From IMG/VR virus record IMGVR_UViG_3300044620_000139, positions 1 through 35,699 of that record: a stretch of 35,699 nucleotides of DNA; one strand, written 5' to 3'. Below, in pieces: positions 15,881-23,582 of the stretch. The DNA comes from a virus. Both the position numbers and the translations under genes were made by a program. How positions within the stretch are numbered: the first letter of the stretch is position 1; each line of letters opens with the position of its first letter. The notes under the pieces were generated by a model. That model did no database searches. It had not been told where the DNA came from and saw only the letters and a list, made by a program, of their open reading frames with translations.

Positions 15881-16164
15881 TACTTAATAGAAATTGCATA
15901 AAAGGTTTTTCCTATAGAAGAACTAGCCATTAATTTATCTCCTTCTTTTAGTTCGTACTCCATGTTATCTGATACAGTATCTCCTGCATCAAGTATTAGA
16001 TCGTAAAGATCTACAGTTTCGTTTCGAGAACTAATAAATAATTTTATAGAAAGATTGTAAGCTCTTGGATTAGTAAATCTCATTTTAGTAATCGTAGAAC
16101 CATTTATATTATCACAAATATACACAGCAGCTAAACTTATAGACAAAACACCGTTTATAGTCAT
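15880..16164 (-). CDS. Small beta-rich virion-associated protein
   Basis: This 94-aa protein seems to be all beta strand: T-K-M-R-F-T-N-P-R-A-Y, then I-S-S-R-N-E-T, L-Y-D-L-I-L-D-A-G-D-T-V and Y-E-L-K-E-G-D-K-L. The two A-G-D/E-G-D turns suggest a compact jelly-roll or Ig-like unit. Similar small proteins accompany fibre genes in other phages, where they decorate fibres or capsids. It overlaps the start of the modular fibre gene (TAATG), implying matched expression. No enzymatic motif was seen. Confidence 0.6.
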   Translation of the reverse strand: MTINGVLSISLAAVYICDNINGSTITKMRFTNPRAYNLSIKLFISSRNETVDLYDLILDAGDTVSDNMEYELKEGDKLMASSSIGKTFYAISIK

Positions 16165-16194
16165 GATACAATATTTAATTTAATTAATTAAATT

Positions 16195-16344
16195 TTACTC
16201 TTCAGTTGGTACGATTTCAACTAATTCATTTACTTTTTTAATAGCTTCAACAATAGTTGCTGCATCACTCAAGCTGAATACACCTGCCTTTGCAGATACC
16301 TCAAGTGCCTGAGCTAAAACGTTTATTGCTTCTTCCTTAGTCAT
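16195..16344 (-). CDS. Small helical protein (49 aa)
   Basis: Reading the gap shows ATG at 16344 and TAA at 16195-16197. The 49-residue product is Ala/Val/Glu-rich with T-K-E-E-A-I-N-V-L and S-A-K-A-G-V-F-S-L motifs and should fold as two amphipathic helices. It overlaps the stop of the 68-aa gene by 8 nt, which supports translation. It resembles short helical proteins seen near fibre genes of Bacteroidota phages, perhaps a partner of the neighbouring 68-aa protein. Function unknown. Confidence 0.7.
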   Translation of the reverse strand: MTKEEAINVLAQALEVSAKAGVFSLSDAATIVEAIKKVNELVEIVPTEE

Positions 16345-16543
16345 TGATAATTGCATTAATTTGTTCCGTTTGCTCTGATGTCAAAGCAGTAGAAAACCAC
16401 TCATAGCCCATAATAACACGAAGGTGCTCAACATTTCTTTCGATTGTTGCCGCATCATCCTCGTTACGATTAATTAAATCTACGCTGTCAAATGCAGCGG
16501 ATACGCTTTGAGCAATTTGCTCTTGTGTTAACTCGTTTTCCAT
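16337..16543 (-). CDS. Small acidic helical protein (68 aa)
   Basis: This acidic, helix-rich protein starts E-N-E-L-T-Q-E-Q-I-A-Q-S and contains an R-V-I-M-G-Y-E-W-F motif in the second half. It has no Cys and no membrane segment. The ATG overlaps the stop of the YadA-like repeat gene (TAATG), and the 49-aa gene starts within its last codons. Together these two small helical genes follow a repeat-fold fibre, a typical place for a fibre chaperone. That role is inference; I see no named domain. Confidence 0.65.
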   Translation of the reverse strand: MENELTQEQIAQSVSAAFDSVDLINRNEDDAATIERNVEHLRVIMGYEWFSTALTSEQTEQINAIIND

Positions 16544-17535
16544 TACGCTAATAAGATTTTTTGTGCTACTCCGTTAATAATTACTGACCAAGTTTTTGTA
16601 CTGGACAAAGATTCTGTCGTTACTGTTCCCGTTGGGGTTGAGGATGATCCTACTACAAATTGATTTGCTGCGGTTGAAGTTGCTCCTCTACCGATAACTA
16701 TACAACTAGCATTGTTGGATCCAGAACCATTACCAATGACTATGCAATCATTTGCACCAAAAGCATTTGAACCTACTGCTGTCGAGTTGATAACTCCAGC
16801 AGTAAAAACATCAGAATTACTACCAATACAAACATTACTATAACCAGTAGTAATCAGATCTCCAGCAGCATTACCAATAACTGTATTTCCACTTCCAGTT
16901 GTAATTGCCAGACCAGATTGATATCCAAAAGCTGTATTTGCCTGAGATGTCGTTAAAGCTGTTAATGAGTTGTAACCTACGCAAGTGTTATTAATACCAG
17001 TGGTATTTGCATCTAAGGCATAAGATCCAACAGCAACATTGTATCCACCAGTTGTATTCATTGTCATTGACGCTCTACCTAAAGATACATTATAACTACC
17101 AGAAGTTGTAAAGTACAGTGCAGCATATCCAATAGCTAAATTAGAATCAGAAGTATTCTGTGCTGAATACAATGCCTGATATCCGATAGCTATTGTTGCA
17201 TTTGTTTGCTGTGTAGTTTTTAACGCTTCAACTCCAATAGCGATATTTCCTGAACCAGTTGTAATTGCTGTACCTGCGGATTGCCCAATTCCAACATTGT
17301 AATATCCGCCAGTGAGAGCTGTTAACGCGGATGTTCCAAATGCAGAGTTACTTTGTCCAGTAGTTATACTTTTTAAAGCAGATTCTCCAAATGAAAGATT
17401 ACTGGCTATATTACCTTTTCCGTTATTCCATAAAGTTAAGTCAGTTGCGTTTGTCTCTACCCATGCAGGAAGACCTCCTCCAATAGCAACACCGTTTATC
17501 TTATATTGACCTGTTATATTAATATCTATCGGCAT
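16543..17535 (-). CDS. YadA-head-like repeat adhesin / fibre protein
   Basis: This 330-aa protein has about 15 consecutive copies of an N-x-(A/V)-(I/F/V)-G-x-x-(A/S)-L/G repeat from about residue 45 to 300. Spacing ranges from about 14 to 24 residues. This is the pattern of left-handed beta-roll heads of trimeric autotransporter adhesins such as YadA and related haemagglutinins. There is no signal peptide, no membrane anchor and no C-terminal S74 chaperone domain, which often follows these repeats in phage fibres. The short C-terminus is a simple strand pair. It should form a trimeric fibre head contacting the host surface. Confidence 0.75.
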   Translation of the reverse strand: MPIDINITGQYKINGVAIGGGLPAWVETNATDLTLWNNGKGNIASNLSFGESALKSITTGQSNSAFGTSALTALTGGYYNVGIGQSAGTAITTGSGNIAIGVEALKTTQQTNATIAIGYQALYSAQNTSDSNLAIGYAALYFTTSGSYNVSLGRASMTMNTTGGYNVAVGSYALDANTTGINNTCVGYNSLTALTTSQANTAFGYQSGLAITTGSGNTVIGNAAGDLITTGYSNVCIGSNSDVFTAGVINSTAVGSNAFGANDCIVIGNGSGSNNASCIVIGRGATSTAANQFVVGSSSTPTGTVTTESLSSTKTWSVIINGVAQKILLA

Positions 17536-17536
17536 C

Positions 17537-17866
17537 TTACTTAAGTATTACGTTTACAATATTTCTATTTAGCTTATAATTATAAGCTCCCATTCTCTCT
17601 TCTCCATTAATAACGATATAAAATGATATTAGGTCATATACATCACCTTCTTGTAGCTCAGGCTTGTACTCATCATAGATAGCTAATACATCAACAAGCT
17701 CCTCTACAGGAACCTCGACAGGATTACTACGAACCTTCATATCTTCTCTTAATGCAGCTTTCTCTTCATCAGTACCATTGTTTAATGTATGAATCTCTTC
17801 ATCTGTTAGGATAACATGAGGGATCTCTACCCAACTGCTCTCGTTTATTGCTTTATACTGTTTCAT
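17537..17866 (-). CDS. Hypothetical acidic protein in fibre cluster (109 aa)
   Basis: This Glu/Asp-rich protein begins with an aromatic segment (Y-K-A-I-N-E-S-S-W) and continues with charged helices (L-T-D-E-E-I-H, E-E-K-A-A-L-R-E-D). It ends in strands around F-Y-I-V-I-N-G. It lies 2 nt after the beta-helix gene and 1 nt before the YadA-like gene, so it belongs to the fibre operon. I do not recognise the family. Size, charge and position would suit a fibre-assembly chaperone. Confidence 0.6.
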   Translation of the reverse strand: MKQYKAINESSWVEIPHVILTDEEIHTLNNGTDEEKAALREDMKVRSNPVEVPVEELVDVLAIYDEYKPELQEGDVYDLISFYIVINGEERMGAYNYKLNRNIVNVILK

Positions 17867-17868
17867 AA

Positions 17869-19098
17869 TTAATAGTTTACAACACCTGTAGTGTCAATTC
17901 CTAATACTACTCTTCCTCCTGCTGTGGATCCTACTGTAAATGTATCGTTAATCAGAGTACATCTGTATATATCACCAAAGATTGTAAATGAGTTATTACA
18001 ACAAAATGCTAGAGATGATGCAATACAATTAGATATCCACCCTCCGTTGGTACCTGTACCTCCGCAGAAAGCATTTGCAGAGCTAGTTGCATTACAGTTA
18101 ATCATTGAACCATAGTTATAGACTTGAGTTGGAACTGTTACGTGTGCAGCAAAACAGTTGTTTCCTGTTGCTGTACATTCTATAATTCTTCCTGTGTTAT
18201 ACGCTAATCCAAAAGCATTATCTGCTACTGCAAATGAATTTTGTGTTCCTCTACAGTTTATGATTAATCCTGAATTATCTAATCCATTGCCGCTATCTGA
18301 AACACAAAAACTTTTAGTTCCTGTACTAACACAATTTGATATAGTACCGTTGTTAAGAGCAATGTCTCCTATTGAGTATGCAAATGAGTTACTTCCTGCC
18401 CTACAGTTATCAATAATACCTACATTATTTACGGTACCTGCCCCACCTCCTGTTGATTGAGAAGATAAGAAAGAGTAGTTCCCTGCTATACAATTTTTAA
18501 ATGTTCCATATAGCTGAGTGTTACCTCCTACAATCCAATTTCCTACAGGAGCAGTATCATTTATATATCCAAATGAGTAGTTTCCTGCTACACAATTATC
18601 AATAGTTCCTCTAAATCCTGATGAGAATGTGACAAATGAATAATCTCCACCTACACAGTCTCTAATATATATACTTTCATTTACACCTCCTGAACAGGCT
18701 ATTGCAAATGGTCCTGTTGGATAAACACTATTTTTAGTCGTATCAATTCCTGAAATACGAATATTTTTACCTGTACCACCACTAATTACTTGTACACTTG
18801 AGAAGTACACGTCAGCAACTCCACTTAATGATTCAAAGTCAATAAATGATTGGTCTATATACCAATCACCAAGCACTCCTTCATCAAAGTCATAGTATCC
18901 TGGAGCTAACAAGATAACAACTCGGTTAGTAGCTGACTTAGCTACACCATTTGGAGTCATTGCCTGAGCAGCAGTGTATGCGTCTCTTACAGCCTGTCCG
19001 TTCTCAATAGGTGTACCTTTTGCTAATACTGATAGGTAGTTAGTTCCTTCTAAATTGAAAGTACCTCCTCCTCCTGATATTAAAATTTGAGTTCCCAT
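17869..19098 (-). CDS. Parallel beta-helix tail spike/fibre protein
   Basis: This 409-aa protein has an N-terminal region that could anchor it (Gly-rich start, then N-Y-L-S-V-L-A, residues 1-60). After it comes a V-V-I-L-L-A-P-G-Y-Y-D-F motif typical of pectate-lyase-like spikes. From about 140 to 395 there are about nine rungs with the theme (N/D)-C-x-A-(G/T)-x-x-S-F. The nearly regular Cys and Phe spacing suggests stacked ladders inside a right-handed beta-helix. No catalytic acid cluster can be identified, so depolymerase activity is uncertain. It is the first of three repeat-fold fibre genes in transcription order. Confidence 0.75.
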   Translation of the reverse strand: MGTQILISGGGGTFNLEGTNYLSVLAKGTPIENGQAVRDAYTAAQAMTPNGVAKSATNRVVILLAPGYYDFDEGVLGDWYIDQSFIDFESLSGVADVYFSSVQVISGGTGKNIRISGIDTTKNSVYPTGPFAIACSGGVNESIYIRDCVGGDYSFVTFSSGFRGTIDNCVAGNYSFGYINDTAPVGNWIVGGNTQLYGTFKNCIAGNYSFLSSQSTGGGAGTVNNVGIIDNCRAGSNSFAYSIGDIALNNGTISNCVSTGTKSFCVSDSGNGLDNSGLIINCRGTQNSFAVADNAFGLAYNTGRIIECTATGNNCFAAHVTVPTQVYNYGSMINCNATSSANAFCGGTGTNGGWISNCIASSLAFCCNNSFTIFGDIYRCTLINDTFTVGSTAGGRVVLGIDTTGVVNY

Positions 19099-19099
19099 G

Positions 19100-19429
19100 T
19101 TATACTGTAACTAGATAAATAATTAAAAATTCTGTACCTGTAGCATCAAAAGCTATAGGAGCAATTGTATTATTTCCTGGATCAAAAGAAATAGTCTCAG
19201 AAGGTTTTAAAGTTGTACCTCCTACAGTACCGTTAGCAGTACCAACATTAGCTACAGAAAAACCTCTATTAGCAACAATAGTACCCGAAGTGTTGCTACG
19301 AGATATAACAGAACTTAACGTACTTCCTGCTCCATAAGAATTAACTTTTACTAATAGTTCCTCTTGTCCTGTGACAAGTGCCGCAGTATTATTAGGACCT
19401 CCGTGTATTTTGACTTCTCTATTTGGCAT
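19100..19429 (-). CDS. Small beta-rich virion-associated protein (109 aa)
   Basis: This 109-aa protein starts P-N-R-E-V-K-I-H-G and is rich in Gly, Thr, Asn and Val. Strand-like segments end in E-F-L-I-I-Y-L-V-T-V. There is no signal, TM or enzymatic motif. Composition and length are like small phage decoration or spike-base proteins. It precedes the beta-helix spike gene by 1 nt and could join the spike to the virion; function not established. Confidence 0.6.
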   Translation of the reverse strand: MPNREVKIHGGPNNTAALVTGQEELLVKVNSYGAGSTLSSVISRSNTSGTIVANRGFSVANVGTANGTVGGTTLKPSETISFDPGNNTIAPIAFDATGTEFLIIYLVTV

Positions 19430-19440
19430 GATAATATATT

Positions 19441-19983
19441 TTAATATTTTAATAAATCTTTTATTTGACTATAAGTCAAAGTATTATAATTTGTAGTATT
19501 TCCACTAATATCTCTTACATCGTAGCAATTAAGAATTAAAAGAGCTCGTCTTTTATTTTTTAACTCTTCTAATGCATCACAGCAAGTACCTCCAAATTGT
19601 ATTAATCTAATATAGTTTAATACTTCTTTAGCAAAAGTACATTGTTTTTGCCAAACTATAAGTTTAAAACAATTTTCTTCTTCAGTCAATGTACTGCACT
19701 CTGCTGTAGAAAATGCATTAAAATAATGATTAAAGATATCTGGATCAAATGACCAATCTCCAATAGGGCAATCTATGTTAGTATTTGCTCCTATAAAAAT
19801 ATCCTCTCCTGTTTCTACTGCAAATAAAGACCACTGTTCACCATCCCAAAATATAGTATATTCTTGTCCACCAGCAGTAAATGCAAAGGTTGTTAGGCCT
19901 TCTACAATTGTGCTATCTACTTCTATAATTTCTTCTATACCAGTAGAAAATGGAGTTACACTAATTTGTAGGCAGTTGCACAT
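19441..19983 (-). CDS. Cys-containing structural protein (180 aa)
   Basis: This protein starts M-C-N-C and has further Cys at I-D-C-P, A-E-C, N-C-F, Q-C-T, T-C-C and L-N-C (ten in all). The N-terminal half is beta-like (Y-T-I-F-W-D-G-E-Q-W). The C-terminal half is helical and ends Y-S-Q-I-K-D-L-L-K-Y. It is one of three successive Cys-rich genes after the head module. The domain is not recognised. Cys clusters may bind metal or form disulfides after lysis. A connector between head/neck and fibres is plausible from the location. Confidence 0.6.
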   Translation of the reverse strand: MCNCLQISVTPFSTGIEEIIEVDSTIVEGLTTFAFTAGGQEYTIFWDGEQWSLFAVETGEDIFIGANTNIDCPIGDWSFDPDIFNHYFNAFSTAECSTLTEEENCFKLIVWQKQCTFAKEVLNYIRLIQFGGTCCDALEELKNKRRALLILNCYDVRDISGNTTNYNTLTYSQIKDLLKY

Positions 19984-19986
19984 TTC

Positions 19987-20571
19987 TTATATTTTGTTAA
20001 TTTTCATTACACCATAATTTAAATATGCTGCTGTAGGAGAAGTAGAAGTTGATCTAATATCTATAATATCTCCAACTGCTAGAGTCACATTAGATAGTAA
20101 GACAGAAACAGGAATGATATAAGATTGTTCTCCTGCCCCCGTCATGCTTACTCTTTTTTGACCGTTTACACTAATCACACTACCATTTTTATATACGTTT
20201 AAAGTAATAATAGAAGTACCGCTGGATACAAAATTAAATTCTGCATCAGATACAAATAATAACTCATATGTACCTGCTCCTCCCGAAGGAACTGTATAGG
20301 TCATATTTGTAAGAGTAGTAAATGTAGGGGAAGTACCTGAAGTATTAGTTCCTAATCTTTCTTCTTGGTACTTTACTAATACACAGTCACATACACCTGC
20401 AGGTCCTGCTGGACCTGTTGCGCCTATCAAACTTGTAGTACTATAAGAAGTACCATCAGTATAATAAATAGTAAGTACTCCCGTACCTGAATTATACGAA
20501 GTATTTATAATACCGTTACCATCAGTACCTTCAAATAACGTTATTCCATCACAATTAGCGCAGTCGCACAT
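19987..20571 (-). CDS. Structural protein with Cys-rich N-terminus and short collagen-like segment
   Basis: Starting at the ATG at 20571 the product is 194 aa and begins M-C-D-C-A-N-C-D-G. The frame is open to 20604, but the internal ATG avoids overlap with the upstream gene and leaves an 11-nt A-rich leader. A short collagen-like G-x-y run (G-A-T-G-P-A-G-P-A-G) at about 60-69 is followed by V-C-D-C, then a C-terminal beta domain of about 110 residues. Collagen-like linkers with a beta head are common in phage fibres, head fibres and trimeric spikes. It is likely trimeric; its place on the virion is unknown. Confidence 0.65.
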   Translation of the reverse strand: MCDCANCDGITLFEGTDGNGIINTSYNSGTGVLTIYYTDGTSYSTTSLIGATGPAGPAGVCDCVLVKYQEERLGTNTSGTSPTFTTLTNMTYTVPSGGAGTYELLFVSDAEFNFVSSGTSIITLNVYKNGSVISVNGQKRVSMTGAGEQSYIIPVSVLLSNVTLAVGDIIDIRSTSTSPTAAYLNYGVMKINKI

Positions 20572-20582
20572 AATAAAAAGTA

Positions 20583-21413
20583 TTAGCATCCGCTGCACCC
20601 ACAATCGGCACAGTCAGAAATTGTTGTACAATATTTAGTTGCAGCATCTAAGATAGCATCTAGCGTATCAAAATCTCCACAAGAAAAAGCAGACTTGATT
20701 CCATACATGAAAATCTCCATCTGATCTACTTGTTCTTTTAATTTGATTACAGCTTTAGTATCGCATGCATTTAATAGTTTAACTACTAATGCATCCTTGC
20801 AATTACATAAATTGCATAAGAATAAAACATGCTGAGTTTTATTTTTGTATTTATTAGGTCCTACTTCAACAGTATAAACTACTTGATAAACACCGTCAGG
20901 ATTTGACCATGTTGCTTCGTTAATAGCAGTAAACGATCCTGGTGTAGGAGCGCCTGTTGCAGAAGCATAAACATCTATACTACCGTTTTTTAAGTAATAG
21001 TTTCCTGTTACAGAAATACCTGAAATAGTAGTAGAAGTTACAGTTTGCGGTATACTTACTGTGTAAGTTCCTCCATTGTTATTACCTGTTCCTGTTAAGA
21101 ATCCTGTGATAGTAGTTCCTGCAGCAACACCAACTCCTACTAACGTTTGTCCAATTGCAAAAGTACCAGAGAGATGAGTAGCGTCAGTAAATACATTACC
21201 TGATATTGAACCTGTACCTGAAGCATTAATAGCTGAAGGAGGATTAGAGGTAGGGTAAAATGATACATAAGCTAAAGTAATAGCGGATGTGTTAATGTTA
21301 GGAGTTCCCCAACCTCCTGGGTTTGCTGTTTCATATGGTTTAGTATTTTCAACTAAAGTAACCTTATTGCATTTGCCTGTAAAAGAAACTGATATTTTAG
21401 GAACTAGTGCCAT
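20583..21413 (-). CDS. Structural protein with inserted repeat-type beta domain and Cys-rich tail
   Basis: This 276-aa protein has three parts. The N-terminal ~60 residues contain C15. Residues about 65-132 form a Gly/Thr/Ser domain with G-S-I-S-G, I-G-Q-T-L-V-G, G-T-T-I-T-G and G-T-Y-T-V-S motifs, a module that turns up in many unrelated phage and bacterial surface proteins. The C-terminal part contains C-N-L-C-N-C and ends in C-A-D-C-G-C-S-G-C. About eleven Cys in total suggest metal sites or disulfides. It is the first gene after a hairpin and promoter-like sequence at the head/fibre boundary. A head- or neck-fibre base is possible; no enzyme motif seen. Confidence 0.65.
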   Translation of the reverse strand: MALVPKISVSFTGKCNKVTLVENTKPYETANPGGWGTPNINTSAITLAYVSFYPTSNPPSAINASGTGSISGNVFTDATHLSGTFAIGQTLVGVGVAAGTTITGFLTGTGNNNGGTYTVSIPQTVTSTTISGISVTGNYYLKNGSIDVYASATGAPTPGSFTAINEATWSNPDGVYQVVYTVEVGPNKYKNKTQHVLFLCNLCNCKDALVVKLLNACDTKAVIKLKEQVDQMEIFMYGIKSAFSCGDFDTLDAILDAATKYCTTISDCADCGCSGC

Positions 21414-21435
21414 ATGAACGAGCGAATTATTTAAT

Positions 21436-21469
21436 CAAATTTAAGGAAAATATAGTAGCCCGCCACAAA
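21436..21469 (-). promoter_or_regulatory. Bacteroidota-type promoter candidate for the fibre module
   Basis: On the minus strand there is TTTG at 21469-21466, a 22-nt spacer, and TAAATTTG at 21443-21436. This matches the Bacteroidota pattern of a -33 TTTG and a -7 TAnnTTTG with 17-23 nt between. Transcription would start near 21430, about 16 nt before the ATG at 21413. The -33 element lies inside the hairpin that follows the upstream gene. It is a candidate only; AT-rich DNA yields such matches by chance. Confidence 0.4.
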
Positions 21470-21498
21470 GACAGCAAAATTTTTGTGACGGGACTACT
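21454..21498 (-). terminator. Strong hairpin between head and fibre modules
   Basis: The arms 21454-21469 and 21482-21498 pair over about 16 bp with one bulged base and one G-T wobble, around a 12-nt loop. On the minus strand the stem starts 12 nt after the stop of the 423-aa structural gene and is followed by TATATTTTCC, a modest T-rich stretch. It can work as a terminator, an attenuator or a 3' stabiliser of the capsid-region mRNA. The T-tract is weaker than in a classical intrinsic terminator. Confidence 0.6.
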
Positions 21499-21510
21499 GT
21501 GGGCGGAGAA

Positions 21511-22782
21511 TTACGCGTTAAAGTCTGATGCAGTTAATCCAAAAGACGTTACTAATTGGTTACCTGTATTAGTAGTAGCAGATAAACTTCCTGCACTTGT
21601 AAGGTTTAACCAAACAATTACGTTTCCTTTAGCAGGAGCCATAGCTACAAGACCTCTCATGTCTTCTATCCATCCAATGCTTAATGCAGAGTATGTACAG
21701 TCAGCAGCTACAAGAGAACCAACACCAGGGATCTTAACATACTGATCACGAGCTAAAGATGGAACAGCCAATTGGTTGTTTTCTCCTTCGAATCCGTAAG
21801 ATAAGTACTCATCCATTGCAACTTGTTGCCATACACCATTTCCATTTTGAGCTCCAGTTACAGTAACTAATGTAGAAGAGTCAGAGAAAGTAGTAGTAAA
21901 ACGGTTTGCGTAGTAATCACGCATAGTATTTACGTTAAATGGCGCAACAACACCTGTAAGGCGTACACCAAATGCAGCAGTAGCAGCATTAGCAGCAGTA
22001 AAGTAACGAATTGCACCAGCAGTGATTGAATCACCTTGAAGTGGAATGTTAAATGTTATTGTAGTAGTAGACAAAGCTACGATTTTGTAAACTGGAGAAG
22101 TTAATGTAGTTCCCATACGAATAACATCACCTACAACAAATGTTGTAGCAGCTGCATTCAAAGTACCTACTTTACTTCCTTTAGCAATAGTAATACTTGT
22201 AGCAGTACCATCAGTTACAGAAACAGCATTTGAAACAAGTTCGAAACGAAGGTATCCGTTAGCTGGCTCTTGATTAAAGTTTCTGATACCATTTTTTGCT
22301 AAAGCAAATGCAAGTTCTTCTTGAGTACCAGTAGAATCAGTTTGAACTGGTCCTGCAAATAAACTCATTGGTTGAGAACGGTTAGCTGCATCATTATCTC
22401 TCTTACGGATTTTGATGTAGAAATCAGTGCTGTTAGCTACTGGCAAAGCTCCAGTTGTACCATTGTAACCAACATAAGTTACTTGTTGTACAGCTGCTTT
22501 GTATTTAGCAATTGAAAAAGTAGTTGTACCTTTAGTAATTGCTGGAGATTTCATAAGTGAAGTGGTTGTTCCACGACCTTGTACTACAAAGTATTGAGCT
22601 GTAGCAGCTAAAGCTGTGTATGCTGCTGCATCTAAACGACGCATACCCATATCACATAATACTACTGCACCAGACTCAAGGTTGGCATTTGTAACTACTG
22701 TACCTACAGCTGGTAAGTTAGCAGTTAATTTAGTTACGTCACTTAGAACGACACTAAATACGTTGTTTGCTTCTCTAAACAT
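21511..22782 (-). CDS. Major structural protein (auxiliary capsid or neck protein candidate)
   Basis: This 423-aa protein is rich in Ala, Thr, Val and Gly, with no TM segment. The N-terminal region (E-A-N-N-V-F-S-V-V-L) leads to a beta-rich middle that contains V-G-D-V-I-R-M-G and V-Y-K-I near residues 220-240, an Ig-like insertion-domain pattern seen in other phage structural proteins. A conserved-looking C-terminal segment includes W-Q-Q-V-A-M-D-E-Y-L-S-Y-G. The gene is followed by a hairpin, as the capsid gene is, which suits a highly expressed protein. Its place after capsid and connector genes suggests an auxiliary capsid protein or tail component. It resembles no sheath or tube family that I can identify. 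Confidence 0.6.
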   Translation of the reverse strand: MFREANNVFSVVLSDVTKLTANLPAVGTVVTNANLESGAVVLCDMGMRRLDAAAYTALAATAQYFVVQGRGTTTSLMKSPAITKGTTTFSIAKYKAAVQQVTYVGYNGTTGALPVANSTDFYIKIRKRDNDAANRSQPMSLFAGPVQTDSTGTQEELAFALAKNGIRNFNQEPANGYLRFELVSNAVSVTDGTATSITIAKGSKVGTLNAAATTFVVGDVIRMGTTLTSPVYKIVALSTTTITFNIPLQGDSITAGAIRYFTAANAATAAFGVRLTGVVAPFNVNTMRDYYANRFTTTFSDSSTLVTVTGAQNGNGVWQQVAMDEYLSYGFEGENNQLAVPSLARDQYVKIPGVGSLVAADCTYSALSIGWIEDMRGLVAMAPAKGNVIVWLNLTSAGSLSATTNTGNQLVTSFGLTASDFNA

Positions 22783-22815
22783 TTTTGTTTAAGTTTTAAA
22801 ATTAATAATCGTTAT

Positions 22816-23580
22816 TTATTCTAGTTCCTTGAAAGGCTCTACTATTTGTACTTTTTGTTCTTTAATACGTTGCATCATTAAATCTGTTGCAATGTCTATA
22901 ATTACTCTGTGAGTAGATTCATCAAACTCACAATTTTGTTGGTTAGCAGGAGTGTCTCTATCGACTACTATTGCTGCTGGATTCTTAAGGTATCGAATAT
23001 GATAATCGACTACATTAAAAGTTCCATCAGTGAATAGTTCATGACGTTTAGCTGTAGCAGGAGCAGAAGGACTTATACCTGTTACTGATCTACTAAACTC
23101 TGAACGCCATACTCTTGCATCACCAGTTGTACTGTAGTAAGGACGTTTGTACTTACTCCAGTCGAATCTTTGTATTTCACTGTGCGCTACAGTGATAACA
23201 TACGCTATCATCGGAGTAGTTGTACCACATAGATTCTTATCTATGGTACACTGCTCAAATATAGTGTACATGTGATTTGTTGGTAAATCAAAGAACTTCC
23301 CTGTCACATTATTCGTTGCAAGTACGCCAACTTGCGACGATGAAACTGGACAAGAAGCAGCGTCTTGTACTAACGCTGCTAGTCCTTGGTTTCTTATCTC
23401 AATTTCCTCAAAGCCTTTGCCTTTTCGGTTATTTAACTCATCGTAAAACTTTTTAACATACAAATTCTCGGCTTCTGTTAAGACAGAAGATAATTCAAAA
23501 TCCTCGTATCCTGGAGAACCAAAGCTATCTGATCGATCTAACTTTAATTCTAGCTCATCGGCCATTTGATTTGCAGTCAT
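22816..23580 (-). CDS. Head-neck connector / structural protein (254 aa)
   Basis: This 254-aa soluble protein has a helical N-terminus (M-A-D-E-L-E-L-K-L-D, then L-T-E-A-E-N-L-Y-V-K-K-F). The middle is strand-rich with F-D-L-P-T-N-H-M-Y. A Y-H-I-R-Y-L-K-N-P motif lies near residue 193, and C-terminal helices follow. The order of helices, beta domain and an R-Y-L-K-N-P turn is typical of phage proteins that sit on the portal or capsid vertex. It is 2 nt from the upstream gene. Conserved position between capsid protein and auxiliary protein fits crAss-like phages; exact role unknown. Confidence 0.55.
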   Translation of the reverse strand: MTANQMADELELKLDRSDSFGSPGYEDFELSSVLTEAENLYVKKFYDELNNRKGKGFEEIEIRNQGLAALVQDAASCPVSSSQVGVLATNNVTGKFFDLPTNHMYTIFEQCTIDKNLCGTTTPMIAYVITVAHSEIQRFDWSKYKRPYYSTTGDARVWRSEFSRSVTGISPSAPATAKRHELFTDGTFNVVDYHIRYLKNPAAIVVDRDTPANQQNCEFDESTHRVIIDIATDLMMQRIKEQKVQIVEPFKELE

Positions 23581-23582
23581 TT

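Noticed and set aside
12288-19098. Diversity-generating retroelement acting on the fibre genes
   Set aside because: No reverse transcriptase gene, template repeat or C-type-lectin variable region could be found in the window.
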